Shown here one piece after another: positions 55,425 through 62,949 of a stretch of 64,000 bases of DNA. Source of the stretch: Synergistaceae bacterium DZ-S4 (GTDB taxonomy: Bacteria; Synergistota; Synergistia; Synergistales; Synergistaceae); the NCBI GenBank assembly GCA_025943965.1, contig JAPCWD010000007.1:1-64000 (forward strand), written 5' to 3'. The notes beneath the pieces were generated by a model. That model was not told the origin of the DNA and did no database searches. It was given only the letters and a program-made list of their open reading frames with translations. The position numbers and the translations under genes were made by a program. Position 1 is the first letter of the stretch. Every line of letters begins with the position of its first letter.

Positions 55425-56834
55425 TTACTTTGATTTTTTCTCAGTGATGTACTTGTCGATAGCCTCGGCAGCATCTTTGCCGGCACCCATAGCAAGGATG
55501 ACGGTGGCAGCTCCGGTCACTATGTCTCCGCCGGCGTAGACTCCTGGCACCGATGTGGCGCCGGTCTTCGGGTCTGCTTCGATGTATCCCCACTTGTTGA
55601 GCTTCATCTCGGGGAACGTTGAGAGAAGGACCTTGTTCGATCCCTGTCCGATAGCCTCGATAGCACAGTCAGCTTCGATGAAGAAATCGCTTCCCTCGAC
55701 CGGTACGGGACGCCTGCGTCCGGAGGCGTCAGGCTCTCCAAGCTCCATCTGTATGCACTTAACTCCACAAAGCTGGCCTTCGCCGTTATTTACATACTCT
55801 GTGGGGTTCGTCAGCCACTTGAAGATGATCCCCTCTTCGACCGCGTGGTGATACTCTTCTATACGTGCAGGCAGTTCCTTAAGGGAACGCCTGTATACGA
55901 TCGTGACTTCGTCGGCACCTAGCCTCTTTGCCGAGCGGGCCGCATCCATGGCAACGTTTCCTCCGCCTATCACTACGACCTTTCTGAACTTTTTGGTCGG
56001 GGTGTCGAAATTGGGAAACTCATAGCCGTGCATGAGGTTGATCCTTGTAAGGTATTCGCTGGCCGAGTAGACACCGTTGAGCGTTGTGCCCGGAACGCCC
56101 TGGAAGTGCGGTGCGCCTGCTCCGACTGCGATATAGCATGCGTCGAACTCTTCCATGATCTCCTGCATTGTAATGTTCTTCCCGACGACTGCGTTGCACT
56201 CGATCTTAACACCAAGATCCTGCATCGCTTCGATCTCCATCTTTACTATGCTCTTTGGAAGACGGAATTCGGGGATCCCATAGATGAGGACTCCTCCGGC
56301 CGCATGGAGTGCTTCAAAAATAGTAACTTCATAGCCCTTCTTGGCGAGATCGCCAGCTACGGTGAGGCCGGAGGGACCGGAGCCGACCACGGCTACTTTG
56401 CCTTTGGCCGAGACGGGAGCGTTTGCTGTTTTTGCCTTTTCCTGTGCGTACTTCCAGTCCGCGACCAGACGCTCAAGTTTTCCAATGGCGACGGGCTCAA
56501 AACCGGGCATCTTACCTACGGTGCAAAGCTCCTCGCACTGTGTCTCCTGCGGACATACGCGCCCGCAGACGGCAGGAAGGTTCGTATACTTGTCCAGAAC
56601 CTCGGCCGCCCCTGCCATATCTCCGTCCCTGATACATTTGATGAACCCTGGGATGTCTATTGCTACAGGACATCCTGCCACACATGGTTTCGTCTTGCAC
56701 TGAAGGCAACGTTCTGATTCCTTCATGCCTTCCTTGACCGAGTAGCCGAGGCATACCTCTCCGAAATTGCTTCTGCGTACCCCCGGATCCTGTTCCTTTA
56801 TCGGGGTCTTCCACTTGGAAAATGTTACTGCCAT
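55425..56834 (-). CDS. NfnB-type NADPH:ferredoxin oxidoreductase, large subunit (GltD-like)
   Basis: A 469-residue FAD protein of the GltD/glutamate-synthase small-subunit family. The N-terminal half holds two 4Fe-4S sites (CLQCKTKPCVAGCPV and VCGRVCPQETQCEELC), then FAD binding (VVGSGPSGLTVAGDLAKKGYEVTIFE) and NADPH binding (VVVIGGGNVAMDAARSAKRLGADEV). It overlaps the preceding ferredoxin-NADP reductase-like gene by 10 bases. That pairing marks the NfnAB complex, an electron-bifurcating transhydrogenase linking NADH, NADPH and ferredoxin, rather than glutamate synthase; no large glutamate-synthase subunit is near. The name gltA/sudA is also used for such subunits. Confidence 0.88.
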   Translation of the reverse strand: MAVTFSKWKTPIKEQDPGVRRSNFGEVCLGYSVKEGMKESERCLQCKTKPCVAGCPVAIDIPGFIKCIRDGDMAGAAEVLDKYTNLPAVCGRVCPQETQCEELCTVGKMPGFEPVAIGKLERLVADWKYAQEKAKTANAPVSAKGKVAVVGSGPSGLTVAGDLAKKGYEVTIFEALHAAGGVLIYGIPEFRLPKSIVKMEIEAMQDLGVKIECNAVVGKNITMQEIMEEFDACYIAVGAGAPHFQGVPGTTLNGVYSASEYLTRINLMHGYEFPNFDTPTKKFRKVVVIGGGNVAMDAARSAKRLGADEVTIVYRRSLKELPARIEEYHHAVEEGIIFKWLTNPTEYVNNGEGQLCGVKCIQMELGEPDASGRRRPVPVEGSDFFIEADCAIEAIGQGSNKVLLSTFPEMKLNKWGYIEADPKTGATSVPGVYAGGDIVTGAATVILAMGAGKDAAEAIDKYITEKKSK

Positions 56835-57670
56835 GACGGTCCACCTACTTCAGCTTCAAATTTGTCCATGGAGATCTTTTCTTCGTCCTTATACTGGCGC
56901 AGACGGCTCATGAATTCGTCCCAGTTGACCTTGTGCCCGTCGAACTCAGGTCCGTCAACACATGCGAAGAAGATCTTGTTGTCTACGGTCACGCGGCAGC
57001 ATCCGCACATTCCTGTGCCGTCTACCATCAGTGGGTTGAGGGATACTATTATGGGAAGACCCAGTTCCTTTGCCGCCTTTGTACCGAACTTCATCATTAT
57101 CGAAGGTCCTATGCACCAGCAGCGATCGATCTTCTCGCCGCGCTCGACCACCATTTTCATGGCCTCTGTAACGACGCCCTTCATGCCCTCTGAACCGTCA
57201 TCGGTGGTGATGATGAGTTCGTCGGAGTATTCAGCGCATTCTTCCTTCATTATCACCAGTTCGGAGGTACGTCCGCCAAGGATCGTTATGACCTTGTTCC
57301 CGGCCATTTTGAGTTCCTTGATGATAGGGTAGAGCGCGGCGATGCCGACCCCGCCGCCGATCATGAGGACTGTTCCGTATTTTTCTACCTCGCTGGGTGT
57401 CCCGAGCGGACCGGAGATGTCTTTGATACAGTCGCCGACGTTGAGGCATGACATTGCAGCCGTAGTCTTGCCGACTACCTGGAATATGAGGCGGATAAGC
57501 CCCTTTTCCTTGTCATAGTCAGCTATCGTGAGAGGGATCCTCTCTCCGTGGTCGTCAACGCGAAGAACGACGAACTGGCCGGCCTTAGCGTGCTTTGCAA
57601 TACGCGCGGCCTCTACCCAGATGTCAAATTCTTTGGGTGCGATCTTTTGTTTAGAAACGATTTTGAACAT
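56825..57670 (-). CDS. NfnA-type ferredoxin-NADP+ reductase subunit
   Basis: A 281-residue subunit with an FAD-binding beta-barrel (HAKAGQFVVLRVDDHGERIPLTIAD), an NAD-binding fold (VLMIGGGVGIAALYPIIKELKMAG) and a C-terminal 2Fe-2S site of the dihydroorotate-dehydrogenase-K type (GTGMCGCCRVTV...FFACVDGPEFDG). It is the small subunit partner of the next gene in NfnAB-type complexes. GAGGAGGTACGTT precedes the ATG on the minus strand. A Rex-like operator lies about 80 bases upstream, which fits a redox-controlled enzyme. Confidence 0.88.
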   Translation of the reverse strand: MFKIVSKQKIAPKEFDIWVEAARIAKHAKAGQFVVLRVDDHGERIPLTIADYDKEKGLIRLIFQVVGKTTAAMSCLNVGDCIKDISGPLGTPSEVEKYGTVLMIGGGVGIAALYPIIKELKMAGNKVITILGGRTSELVIMKEECAEYSDELIITTDDGSEGMKGVVTEAMKMVVERGEKIDRCWCIGPSIMMKFGTKAAKELGLPIIVSLNPLMVDGTGMCGCCRVTVDNKIFFACVDGPEFDGHKVNWDEFMSRLRQYKDEEKISMDKFEAEVGGPSWQ

Positions 57671-57749
57671 AACGTACCTCCTCTAAAGTTTCTTTAAAAA
57701 AACTCTATTTTGTAAATTTATAAACAGACGCCGTTAAATCTATCTCAAT

Positions 57750-57767
57750 TTGTGAATAATTGCAACA
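57750..57767. promoter_or_regulatory. Candidate Rex operator upstream of nfnA
   Basis: TTGTGAATAATTGCAACA: one half (TTGTGAA) is a perfect Rex half-site, the other is imperfect; 13 of 18 positions fit TTGTGAAATATTTCACAA as I aligned it by eye. The site lies about 80 bases before the nfnA start. Rex itself is encoded at 1788-2420. The rest of the 268-base gap (57671-57938) holds AT-rich sequence, a small GGAAGG/CCTTCC hairpin (57837-57857) and a TATAAT at 57886-57891 that may serve the glutaredoxin gene. Confidence 0.4.
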
Positions 57768-57938
57768 TCTAAAAGCGGACAAAAACAAACCACCCAAAAG
57801 AGAAATAATGCAACAATGGTTCGGGATAATCTTCGGGGAAGGATTAAATTACCTTCCTCTTCTAAATAATCGGTGAGATTGGCGTTATAATTATTTGTAA
57901 CGCTTTGGGGGCTAATATAAGAGAGGAAGTGTGAGAAC

Positions 57939-58184
57939 ATGGAAGTGAAAGTATTCTCTACAAATACCTGTCCTTGGTGTGATAAGGCGAAGGAGTATCT
58001 TTCGTCGCTCAACGTCGAATATGATGTGATAAACGTGGCCGGTGACAAGGCTGCCGCGATGGAGCTCGTCAAAAAGACGAGACAGATGGGAGTTCCTGTG
58101 ATACAGGTCGGAGAAAAGTACATAGTAGGTTTTGATCAGCTTAAGATCAACGATGCGCTTAAAGAAGCCGGGCTGCTGAAATAA
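57939..58184 (+). CDS. Glutaredoxin-like protein (NrdH type)
   Basis: An 81-residue thioredoxin-fold protein with the active site CPWC at residues 11-14 in TNTCPWCDKAKEYL, the cis-proline loop MGVPVIQVGEKYIVGFDQLKI, and a short C-terminal helix. The size and GFDQ segment fit NrdH/YruB-like small redoxins that reduce disulfides with electrons from thioredoxin reductase or glutathione. Its partner is unknown. pgi follows 32 bases later in the same direction. Confidence 0.87.
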   Translation: MEVKVFSTNTCPWCDKAKEYLSSLNVEYDVINVAGDKAAAMELVKKTRQMGVPVIQVGEKYIVGFDQLKINDALKEAGLLK

Positions 58185-58216
58185 AGACAATACTGGCCCC
58201 AAAAGGGAGTGCTTTC

Positions 58217-59575
58217 ATGGAAAAGCTGTCGATATCGTATAATTTCGGAGGGGCTTTGGGCTGCTGCGGCCCCTCTTTTGAGGATTTCAAAAAGAGAAAC
58301 GAAGGAGCCTGTGCCGAAGCCGCCGAATGGCTTAAAGTGACCCCTTCAGTAACTGAAGGTCATGGATGGATGGACCTTCCGGAGACAGATACGACAGAGA
58401 TCAAAAAAACTGCAGAATGGCTGAAAGGCTATGACTCGATCATCCATGTCGGCATAGGCGGCTCTGCACTGGGAAACCTGATGCTGAACCAGACCCTGCT
58501 TGGCGACTATTATAACCGTGGGGGGGCGAAGCCCAAATTCCATCTTGCCGACAACCCGGACCCGACAAAGGCCCGCGCCATATGGGAAGAAGTGAAGGGC
58601 GGAAGAGTTGCACTGGTGGGGGTAAGCAAATCCGGTGCAACGGCTGAGACCATGTCCCAGTTCCTGTGGTTCAGGAATGAAATGACCATACTCAGAGGCA
58701 GGGCCGACGATGACATACTTGTGATAACCGACCCGGAAAAGGGCATATTCCGCTCGTTCGCGGGAAGCTCGGGGTGCAAGGTGATGGACCTTCCCGCCTC
58801 AGTGGGAGGAAGGTACTCTGTCCTATCCGCAGCAGGACTTATCAGCGCTGCGGCAGTTGGCATCGATATAGACGCCCTTCTGAAGGGCGCTGGCATTATG
58901 AAAAAGATACTTCTTGAAAATACCTCCATAGAGAGCAATCCGGCATGGCTGGCTTCATCTTTGCATTATTACCACGAAAAAATGGGAAGGCCCATGGCAG
59001 TAATTATGCCCTATTCCAGCAGGATGGCCTTTTTCGCGGAGTGGTTCGCCCAGCTTTGGGGCGAAAGCCTTGGAAAAGAGGGCAGGGGAACAACGCCCGT
59101 AAGAGCGCTTGGGGCGACAGACCAGCATTCACAGGTACAGCTCTACACAGAGGGCCCCGACGACAAATTTTTCACTATAATCAATATTAAAGACCACGGA
59201 GATAAGATATGTGTTCCACCGGTGGACTGCGAGGCGCTGAGTCTCCTCTCCTACCTTGACAACTCCGAGATAGGCGAAATGCTCGGACTTGAAGCAATGA
59301 GCACCGCTGCGGCCATTGTAAAGGCGGGACGTCCGCTGGTATGGATAGAAATGCGAAAGATGGATGCTCTGACACTTGGCGCCCTGATATTCTATTACGA
59401 GTTTATGACAGCAATGACCGGAAAGATGATGGATATAGACCCCTTTGACCAGCCCGGTGTCGAGCAGGGGAAGAAATACACTTACGGCCTGATGGGGCGC
59501 GGCGGGTATGAAAAGGATGCAGCAGAGGCAAAAGAGTGGTTTCGAAAGATTTCAGACTTTAGCCTTAATATCTGA
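58217..59575 (+). CDS. pgi: Glucose-6-phosphate isomerase
   Basis: Interconverts glucose-6-phosphate and fructose-6-phosphate. The protein has 452 residues, the length of the shorter bacterial type. Signatures are IIHVGIGGSALGNLML, VSKSGATAETMSQF, the PGI motif SSRMAFFAEWFAQLWGESLGK with its catalytic Glu, and ATDQHSQVQLYTEGP with the catalytic His. The closing QPGVEQGKKYTYGLMG carries the conserved Lys. An intrinsic terminator follows about 50 bases after the stop. Confidence 0.94.
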   Translation: MEKLSISYNFGGALGCCGPSFEDFKKRNEGACAEAAEWLKVTPSVTEGHGWMDLPETDTTEIKKTAEWLKGYDSIIHVGIGGSALGNLMLNQTLLGDYYNRGGAKPKFHLADNPDPTKARAIWEEVKGGRVALVGVSKSGATAETMSQFLWFRNEMTILRGRADDDILVITDPEKGIFRSFAGSSGCKVMDLPASVGGRYSVLSAAGLISAAAVGIDIDALLKGAGIMKKILLENTSIESNPAWLASSLHYYHEKMGRPMAVIMPYSSRMAFFAEWFAQLWGESLGKEGRGTTPVRALGATDQHSQVQLYTEGPDDKFFTIINIKDHGDKICVPPVDCEALSLLSYLDNSEIGEMLGLEAMSTAAAIVKAGRPLVWIEMRKMDALTLGALIFYYEFMTAMTGKMMDIDPFDQPGVEQGKKYTYGLMGRGGYEKDAAEAKEWFRKISDFSLNI

Positions 59576-59622
59576 AGAAGATCTTGGGGATAACACCGGA
59601 CGTCCTTATCGAGATGAAAAAA

Positions 59623-59652
59623 GCCCGGAAATTATCCGGGCGGATTTTATTC
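59623..59652 (+). terminator. Intrinsic terminator after pgi
   Basis: GCCCGGA (59623-59629) pairs with TCCGGGC (59635-59641) over a five-base loop, then GGATTTTATT. It also carries AAAAAA on its left, so it may serve the minus-strand gene at 59709-59897. Confidence 0.78.
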
Positions 59653-59708
59653 TAACATAGCATGCATCGTTGATCTGCGTTTTGCCTGGGAAAGAGTTGG
59701 ATCTTCCT

Positions 59709-59897
59709 TCAGTCGGATATTTTCAGTCTGATGAACTCTCCCTGGAGGTTCCAGCTCTTTTCCTGGATACTGCTGAACTCTCCGGGCTGTTTCCACGGCA
59801 GCATATTTGCAACGCCAAACGCGTCAACTACTGCAATGAACCTTGAACCGCTGTCATCGATATAAAGGTAGACGCCTTCGGGTTGTTGTTTTGCCAT
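59709..59897 (-). CDS. Small hypothetical protein
   Basis: A 62-residue acidic/aromatic small protein, minus strand. It has the segments GVYLYIDDSGSRFIAVVDAFGVANMLPW and GEFIRLKISD, which look like a compact beta-rich domain, and no membrane helix or cysteine. GGAGG lies about 10 bases before the ATG. I do not recognise the family. It is flanked by the pgi terminator and by the start of the symporter group, and faces away from the latter. The ORF could be chance, but length, ribosome site and composition favour a real gene. Confidence 0.55.
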   Translation of the reverse strand: MAKQQPEGVYLYIDDSGSRFIAVVDAFGVANMLPWKQPGEFSSIQEKSWNLQGEFIRLKISD

Positions 59898-60016
59898 AAT
59901 GTCACTGCCTCCGTATAAAATATCCGTTCCGAACTCCTTATATGTTACTACATTGAGGCGGTTCAGACCAGTTGACCTTTTATCAGGTTTTATAAATAGG
60001 TTTGGGAGAGGATGCT

Positions 60017-60118
60017 ATGAGTCTCATTTTTTTTAGTTGGCTAACCTTTGTAGTGCTTGTAATTTCTCCCGGTATTATAGCGTTCCTTATTTCCGGGCGA
60101 AAGAAAAGCAGATCCTGA
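60017..60118 (+). CDS. Symporter small accessory protein (33 residues)
   Basis: A 33-codon ORF just before the sodium:solute symporter gene, too short for most gene finders. It encodes one hydrophobic helix (about residues 3-26, with the break ISPG) followed by a basic tail GRKKSRS, so a single-pass membrane protein with its C terminus inside. GGGAGAGG lies 6-7 bases before the ATG and the stop comes 10 bases before the symporter start. Tiny membrane proteins in this position are known beside SSS transporters and are named symporter small accessory proteins; I place it there by position, size and build, not by a search. Confidence 0.72.
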   Translation: MSLIFFSWLTFVVLVISPGIIAFLISGRKKSRS

Positions 60119-60128
60119 CAGGAGCATT

Positions 60129-61601
60129 TTGCTGCTGATGTCGCCGCTGATATACTACCTGCTTGCTTTCGGAGCATATACGATCTCAATAATTCTGATC
60201 ACGGGACAGTCTTTTGCCTGGAAAGAAACACGGCTTTCTTTTTATCTGGGGGGTCGCAGATTCTCCTCTTTCCCTACCACAGCGACCTTCTGTGCCACGT
60301 GGATGAGTCCGCTCTCTTTGGTAGGATACAGCATGTGGCTCTACAGCGATGGTTATGTTGCGTTTCTTGCCTCCGTCAACGGATGGATACTTGGGCTGCT
60401 GTTTTTCCCGTTCATAGTCAAAAGGCTCAGGCTCAAGCGTGTCCTCTCTCTTCCCGAATGGCTTGAAAAAACATACGGAGACATAAGGGTCCGGAAACTC
60501 GTTGCGCTTACGATGATATTTTTGTACACCTTATATCTGGTGATCCAGTTCAGGGCATTCGGTATAATAGTCTCATACATGCTCGATATACCTTCAGGCT
60601 TCACTTCTACTTCCCTCATATACCTCTTCGTGCTTTACACGACTTTCGGGGGATATATCTCTGTTGTTAGGAGCGATATTCTCAACCTTTTCCTAATAAT
60701 CCTGGGAGTGACGGCGGCGGCGGCATTTTCCATGCCTTCGGGTTTTTCTCTGAACGCAGCGGCAGACGTTTTGTTGATGAAAGACCATCTGGATACGGTG
60801 AAATCATTGAGTTATTCTGAGATTTTTTCTGTTTTTGCCATAATGCTCTCATGGGGACTCGGAGTAGCAGGAAACCCCCAGTACGCAGTCAGAATACTGG
60901 CATGCCGCACTGAAAAGGATGCATATAAGACCATAGCTGCGTCTCCGTTCATAGTGGGATGGATATATATATGCGTGACTTTTTTCATTTTGGTTTGCAG
61001 GTCTTATTATCCCGTCATCACAAACCTTGAGGAAACCCTTTCATTCGCGAAACTGGGGCAGTTTCTGCCGCCATTTGCCAGTGCAGCCCTTCTTGTCGGG
61101 GTAATTGCCGCGGCAGTCAGTACTGCAAATTCGCAGCTTTTGCTGGCAGCCTGCTCCTTATGCTATGATCTTTTCCCGATCAAAATGGAAGAAGGCAGCA
61201 CAGACAGTCTCGAATATTATGAAGACAGGTTTCTTGTGATAAACAGAATAGCCATAACAGTCATCGCTTCGGCTGCGCTGTTTCTTTCCCATGCCGGACT
61301 GCCCGGTTATCTGATGCTCGGACGTATAAGTTGGACACTTGTGGCTATCTGTTTTTTCTTTCCGCTTTTTTTACCCTCCTGGATAATAAAGGAAAAACTG
61401 TTCTTTGTTTTGAGTACAGCACTTTCGGTCCAGTGTTTTTTTGTCTTTGCCGCTGAGATCAGCCCCGAGAATGCCATGCTTGCTGTTTTGATGCTGGAGG
61501 CACTTCTCTTTAAAATGTTCAAATGCTCCTCGCTGGAAATGGACAGCGAAATTACTTATCAGGAAAGACAGGGAAGCCATGCTGAACAAATACAGCCTTG
61601 A
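60129..61601 (+). CDS. Sodium:solute symporter (SSS family)
   Basis: A 490-residue membrane protein with about 13 helices. Marks of the SSS family are FYLGGRRFSSFPTTATFCATWMSPLSLVGYSMWLYSDGY early on, TFGGYISVVRSDILNLFLI in the middle, and AAAVSTANSQLLLAACSLCYDLF, which carries the sodium-site Ser/Thr of helix 8. The substrate could be an amino acid, pantothenate or another organic acid. The TTG at 60129 has AGGAG only 4 bases before it; an ATG at 60138 is the other choice. It overlaps the histidine kinase by 23 bases, so transporter and sensor are made together. Confidence 0.9.
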   Translation: MLLMSPLIYYLLAFGAYTISIILITGQSFAWKETRLSFYLGGRRFSSFPTTATFCATWMSPLSLVGYSMWLYSDGYVAFLASVNGWILGLLFFPFIVKRLRLKRVLSLPEWLEKTYGDIRVRKLVALTMIFLYTLYLVIQFRAFGIIVSYMLDIPSGFTSTSLIYLFVLYTTFGGYISVVRSDILNLFLIILGVTAAAAFSMPSGFSLNAAADVLLMKDHLDTVKSLSYSEIFSVFAIMLSWGLGVAGNPQYAVRILACRTEKDAYKTIAASPFIVGWIYICVTFFILVCRSYYPVITNLEETLSFAKLGQFLPPFASAALLVGVIAAAVSTANSQLLLAACSLCYDLFPIKMEEGSTDSLEYYEDRFLVINRIAITVIASAALFLSHAGLPGYLMLGRISWTLVAICFFFPLFLPSWIIKEKLFFVLSTALSVQCFFVFAAEISPENAMLAVLMLEALLFKMFKCSSLEMDSEITYQERQGSHAEQIQP

Positions 61602-62949
61602 GACCCTGATGAAATGGATCTTCATGTCACTGGCTATCTCAATGGTAGCGCTTACGCTGGGTGCCAGGCTTCACCAGAGTTATGCCGAGAAAAAAAAGAC
61701 TGCCGGTGAATTCGGCAGAGAGTTATCTGTAATATACGATGAAAGGAAATATTCTCTTCCAAAAGAGATCGTGATGGGACAGCTGGGACCTTTCTGGAGG
61801 GAATCCCTGCCGGATGAAAAACCTGAGCTGGTGATCAATAACGGAGGCGAGATGCTCGGATTCAATCTCGACCTCAAAAGCATAATCATTGCTCTTGTTG
61901 AAGAGGAAAGATATCTTATGCTTGTAGGCCTGCTCGGCCTTATTGCAGCTGTGGAACTGGCAGTGCTCTTATCTTATATGCTGACCCGCCCTCTAAGGCG
62001 CCTCGCCTGGGGATGCAGGCAGATCGCACAGGGAAGCCGTGTGAAAATAAGGCACAACGCGCTGAGTCCCTACGAATTCCATGAGCTTACAGACAGCTTT
62101 AATGAGATGGCAAGTGAACTGGAAAGATGGAAAGAGGTCCAAAGGCAGGTAAGCAGGATGGACAGGCTGGCGGCGCTTGGTGAGATGATCTCGGGCCTGT
62201 CGCATGAAATAAGAAATCCTCTTGCAAGCATAAGGATACAGCTGGATCTTTTGCGCATGGAGCTGGATGTTGTTTCAGACAGCCGGGGATCGGACGCGGA
62301 AAATGATATTTCCGATGCAAAGGAATATATTTCCATACTTGACCATGAGATAGACAGGCTGAACAGGACAGTGACCCAACTCCTCTCGTTCGTAAGGCCA
62401 AGGCAGCCAATGATGGCAAAGGTCCTGCTGGACGACGTTCTCCCATGGTGCATTTCGATGCTGAAGCCTCAGGCGGAAAAAGAGGGAATAGAACTTATTA
62501 CCCGTAAGTTAGACAGCGGTGTTACGGTGCAGGCTGACAACGAAATGCTGCAGCATGTGATAATGAATCTTTCCCTCAATGCTATCCAGTCCATGTCATC
62601 GCAGGAGTCCGGAGGGAAGAAGGTCCTTTCAATAGCCACCGGCTCTTCGGCAACAGGCCGAGGGACAAATAAATTTGGAATGGTAAGGGTCAGCGACACA
62701 GGCCCGGGAATACCCGCTGAAATACAGCACAGGATATTCGACCCTTTCTTTACGACCCGTCAGGATGGGACCGGATTGGGACTCAGTATCGTACAAAGGA
62801 TCGTTGATGGTATTGGGGGGACACTTTCACTGGATACTTCTTCAGAGGGAACGATTTTCAATATCTTCATTCCCCTTGCAGAAGATGTGCCATGCGGTGC
62901 CGACCTTCAGCCTATGGAGGTGAGAACAGATGAACATATGGATAGTTGA
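61579..62949 (+). CDS. Sensor histidine kinase
   Basis: A 456-residue membrane kinase. Two membrane segments (about 12-29 and 112-134) enclose a short extracytoplasmic part of about 80 residues; then a HAMP linker (135-185), the phosphorylated His209 in LSHEIRNPLAS, and the ATPase domain with NLSLNAIQ (N box), VSDTGPGIP (G1), FDPFFTTRQDGTGLGLSI (F and G2). The NtrB-like ATPase and partner fit sigma-54 two-component systems. It overlaps the symporter gene before it and the response regulator after it (20 bases), so it may sense transport or the same solute. Confidence 0.92.
   Translation: MLNKYSLETLMKWIFMSLAISMVALTLGARLHQSYAEKKKTAGEFGRELSVIYDERKYSLPKEIVMGQLGPFWRESLPDEKPELVINNGGEMLGFNLDLKSIIIALVEEERYLMLVGLLGLIAAVELAVLLSYMLTRPLRRLAWGCRQIAQGSRVKIRHNALSPYEFHELTDSFNEMASELERWKEVQRQVSRMDRLAALGEMISGLSHEIRNPLASIRIQLDLLRMELDVVSDSRGSDAENDISDAKEYISILDHEIDRLNRTVTQLLSFVRPRQPMMAKVLLDDVLPWCISMLKPQAEKEGIELITRKLDSGVTVQADNEMLQHVIMNLSLNAIQSMSSQESGGKKVLSIATGSSATGRGTNKFGMVRVSDTGPGIPAEIQHRIFDPFFTTRQDGTGLGLSIVQRIVDGIGGTLSLDTSSEGTIFNIFIPLAEDVPCGADLQPMEVRTDEHMDS

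Noticed and set aside
56028-56717. A 229-codon open frame on the plus strand opposite nfnB
   Set aside because: It lies wholly inside nfnB, has no ribosome site and no recognisable domain; it is a codon-bias shadow.
59960-60016. TTGACC with TAAATA as a promoter of the symporter unit
   Set aside because: Spacing is only about 15 bases with the best -10 match; too weak to list as a feature.
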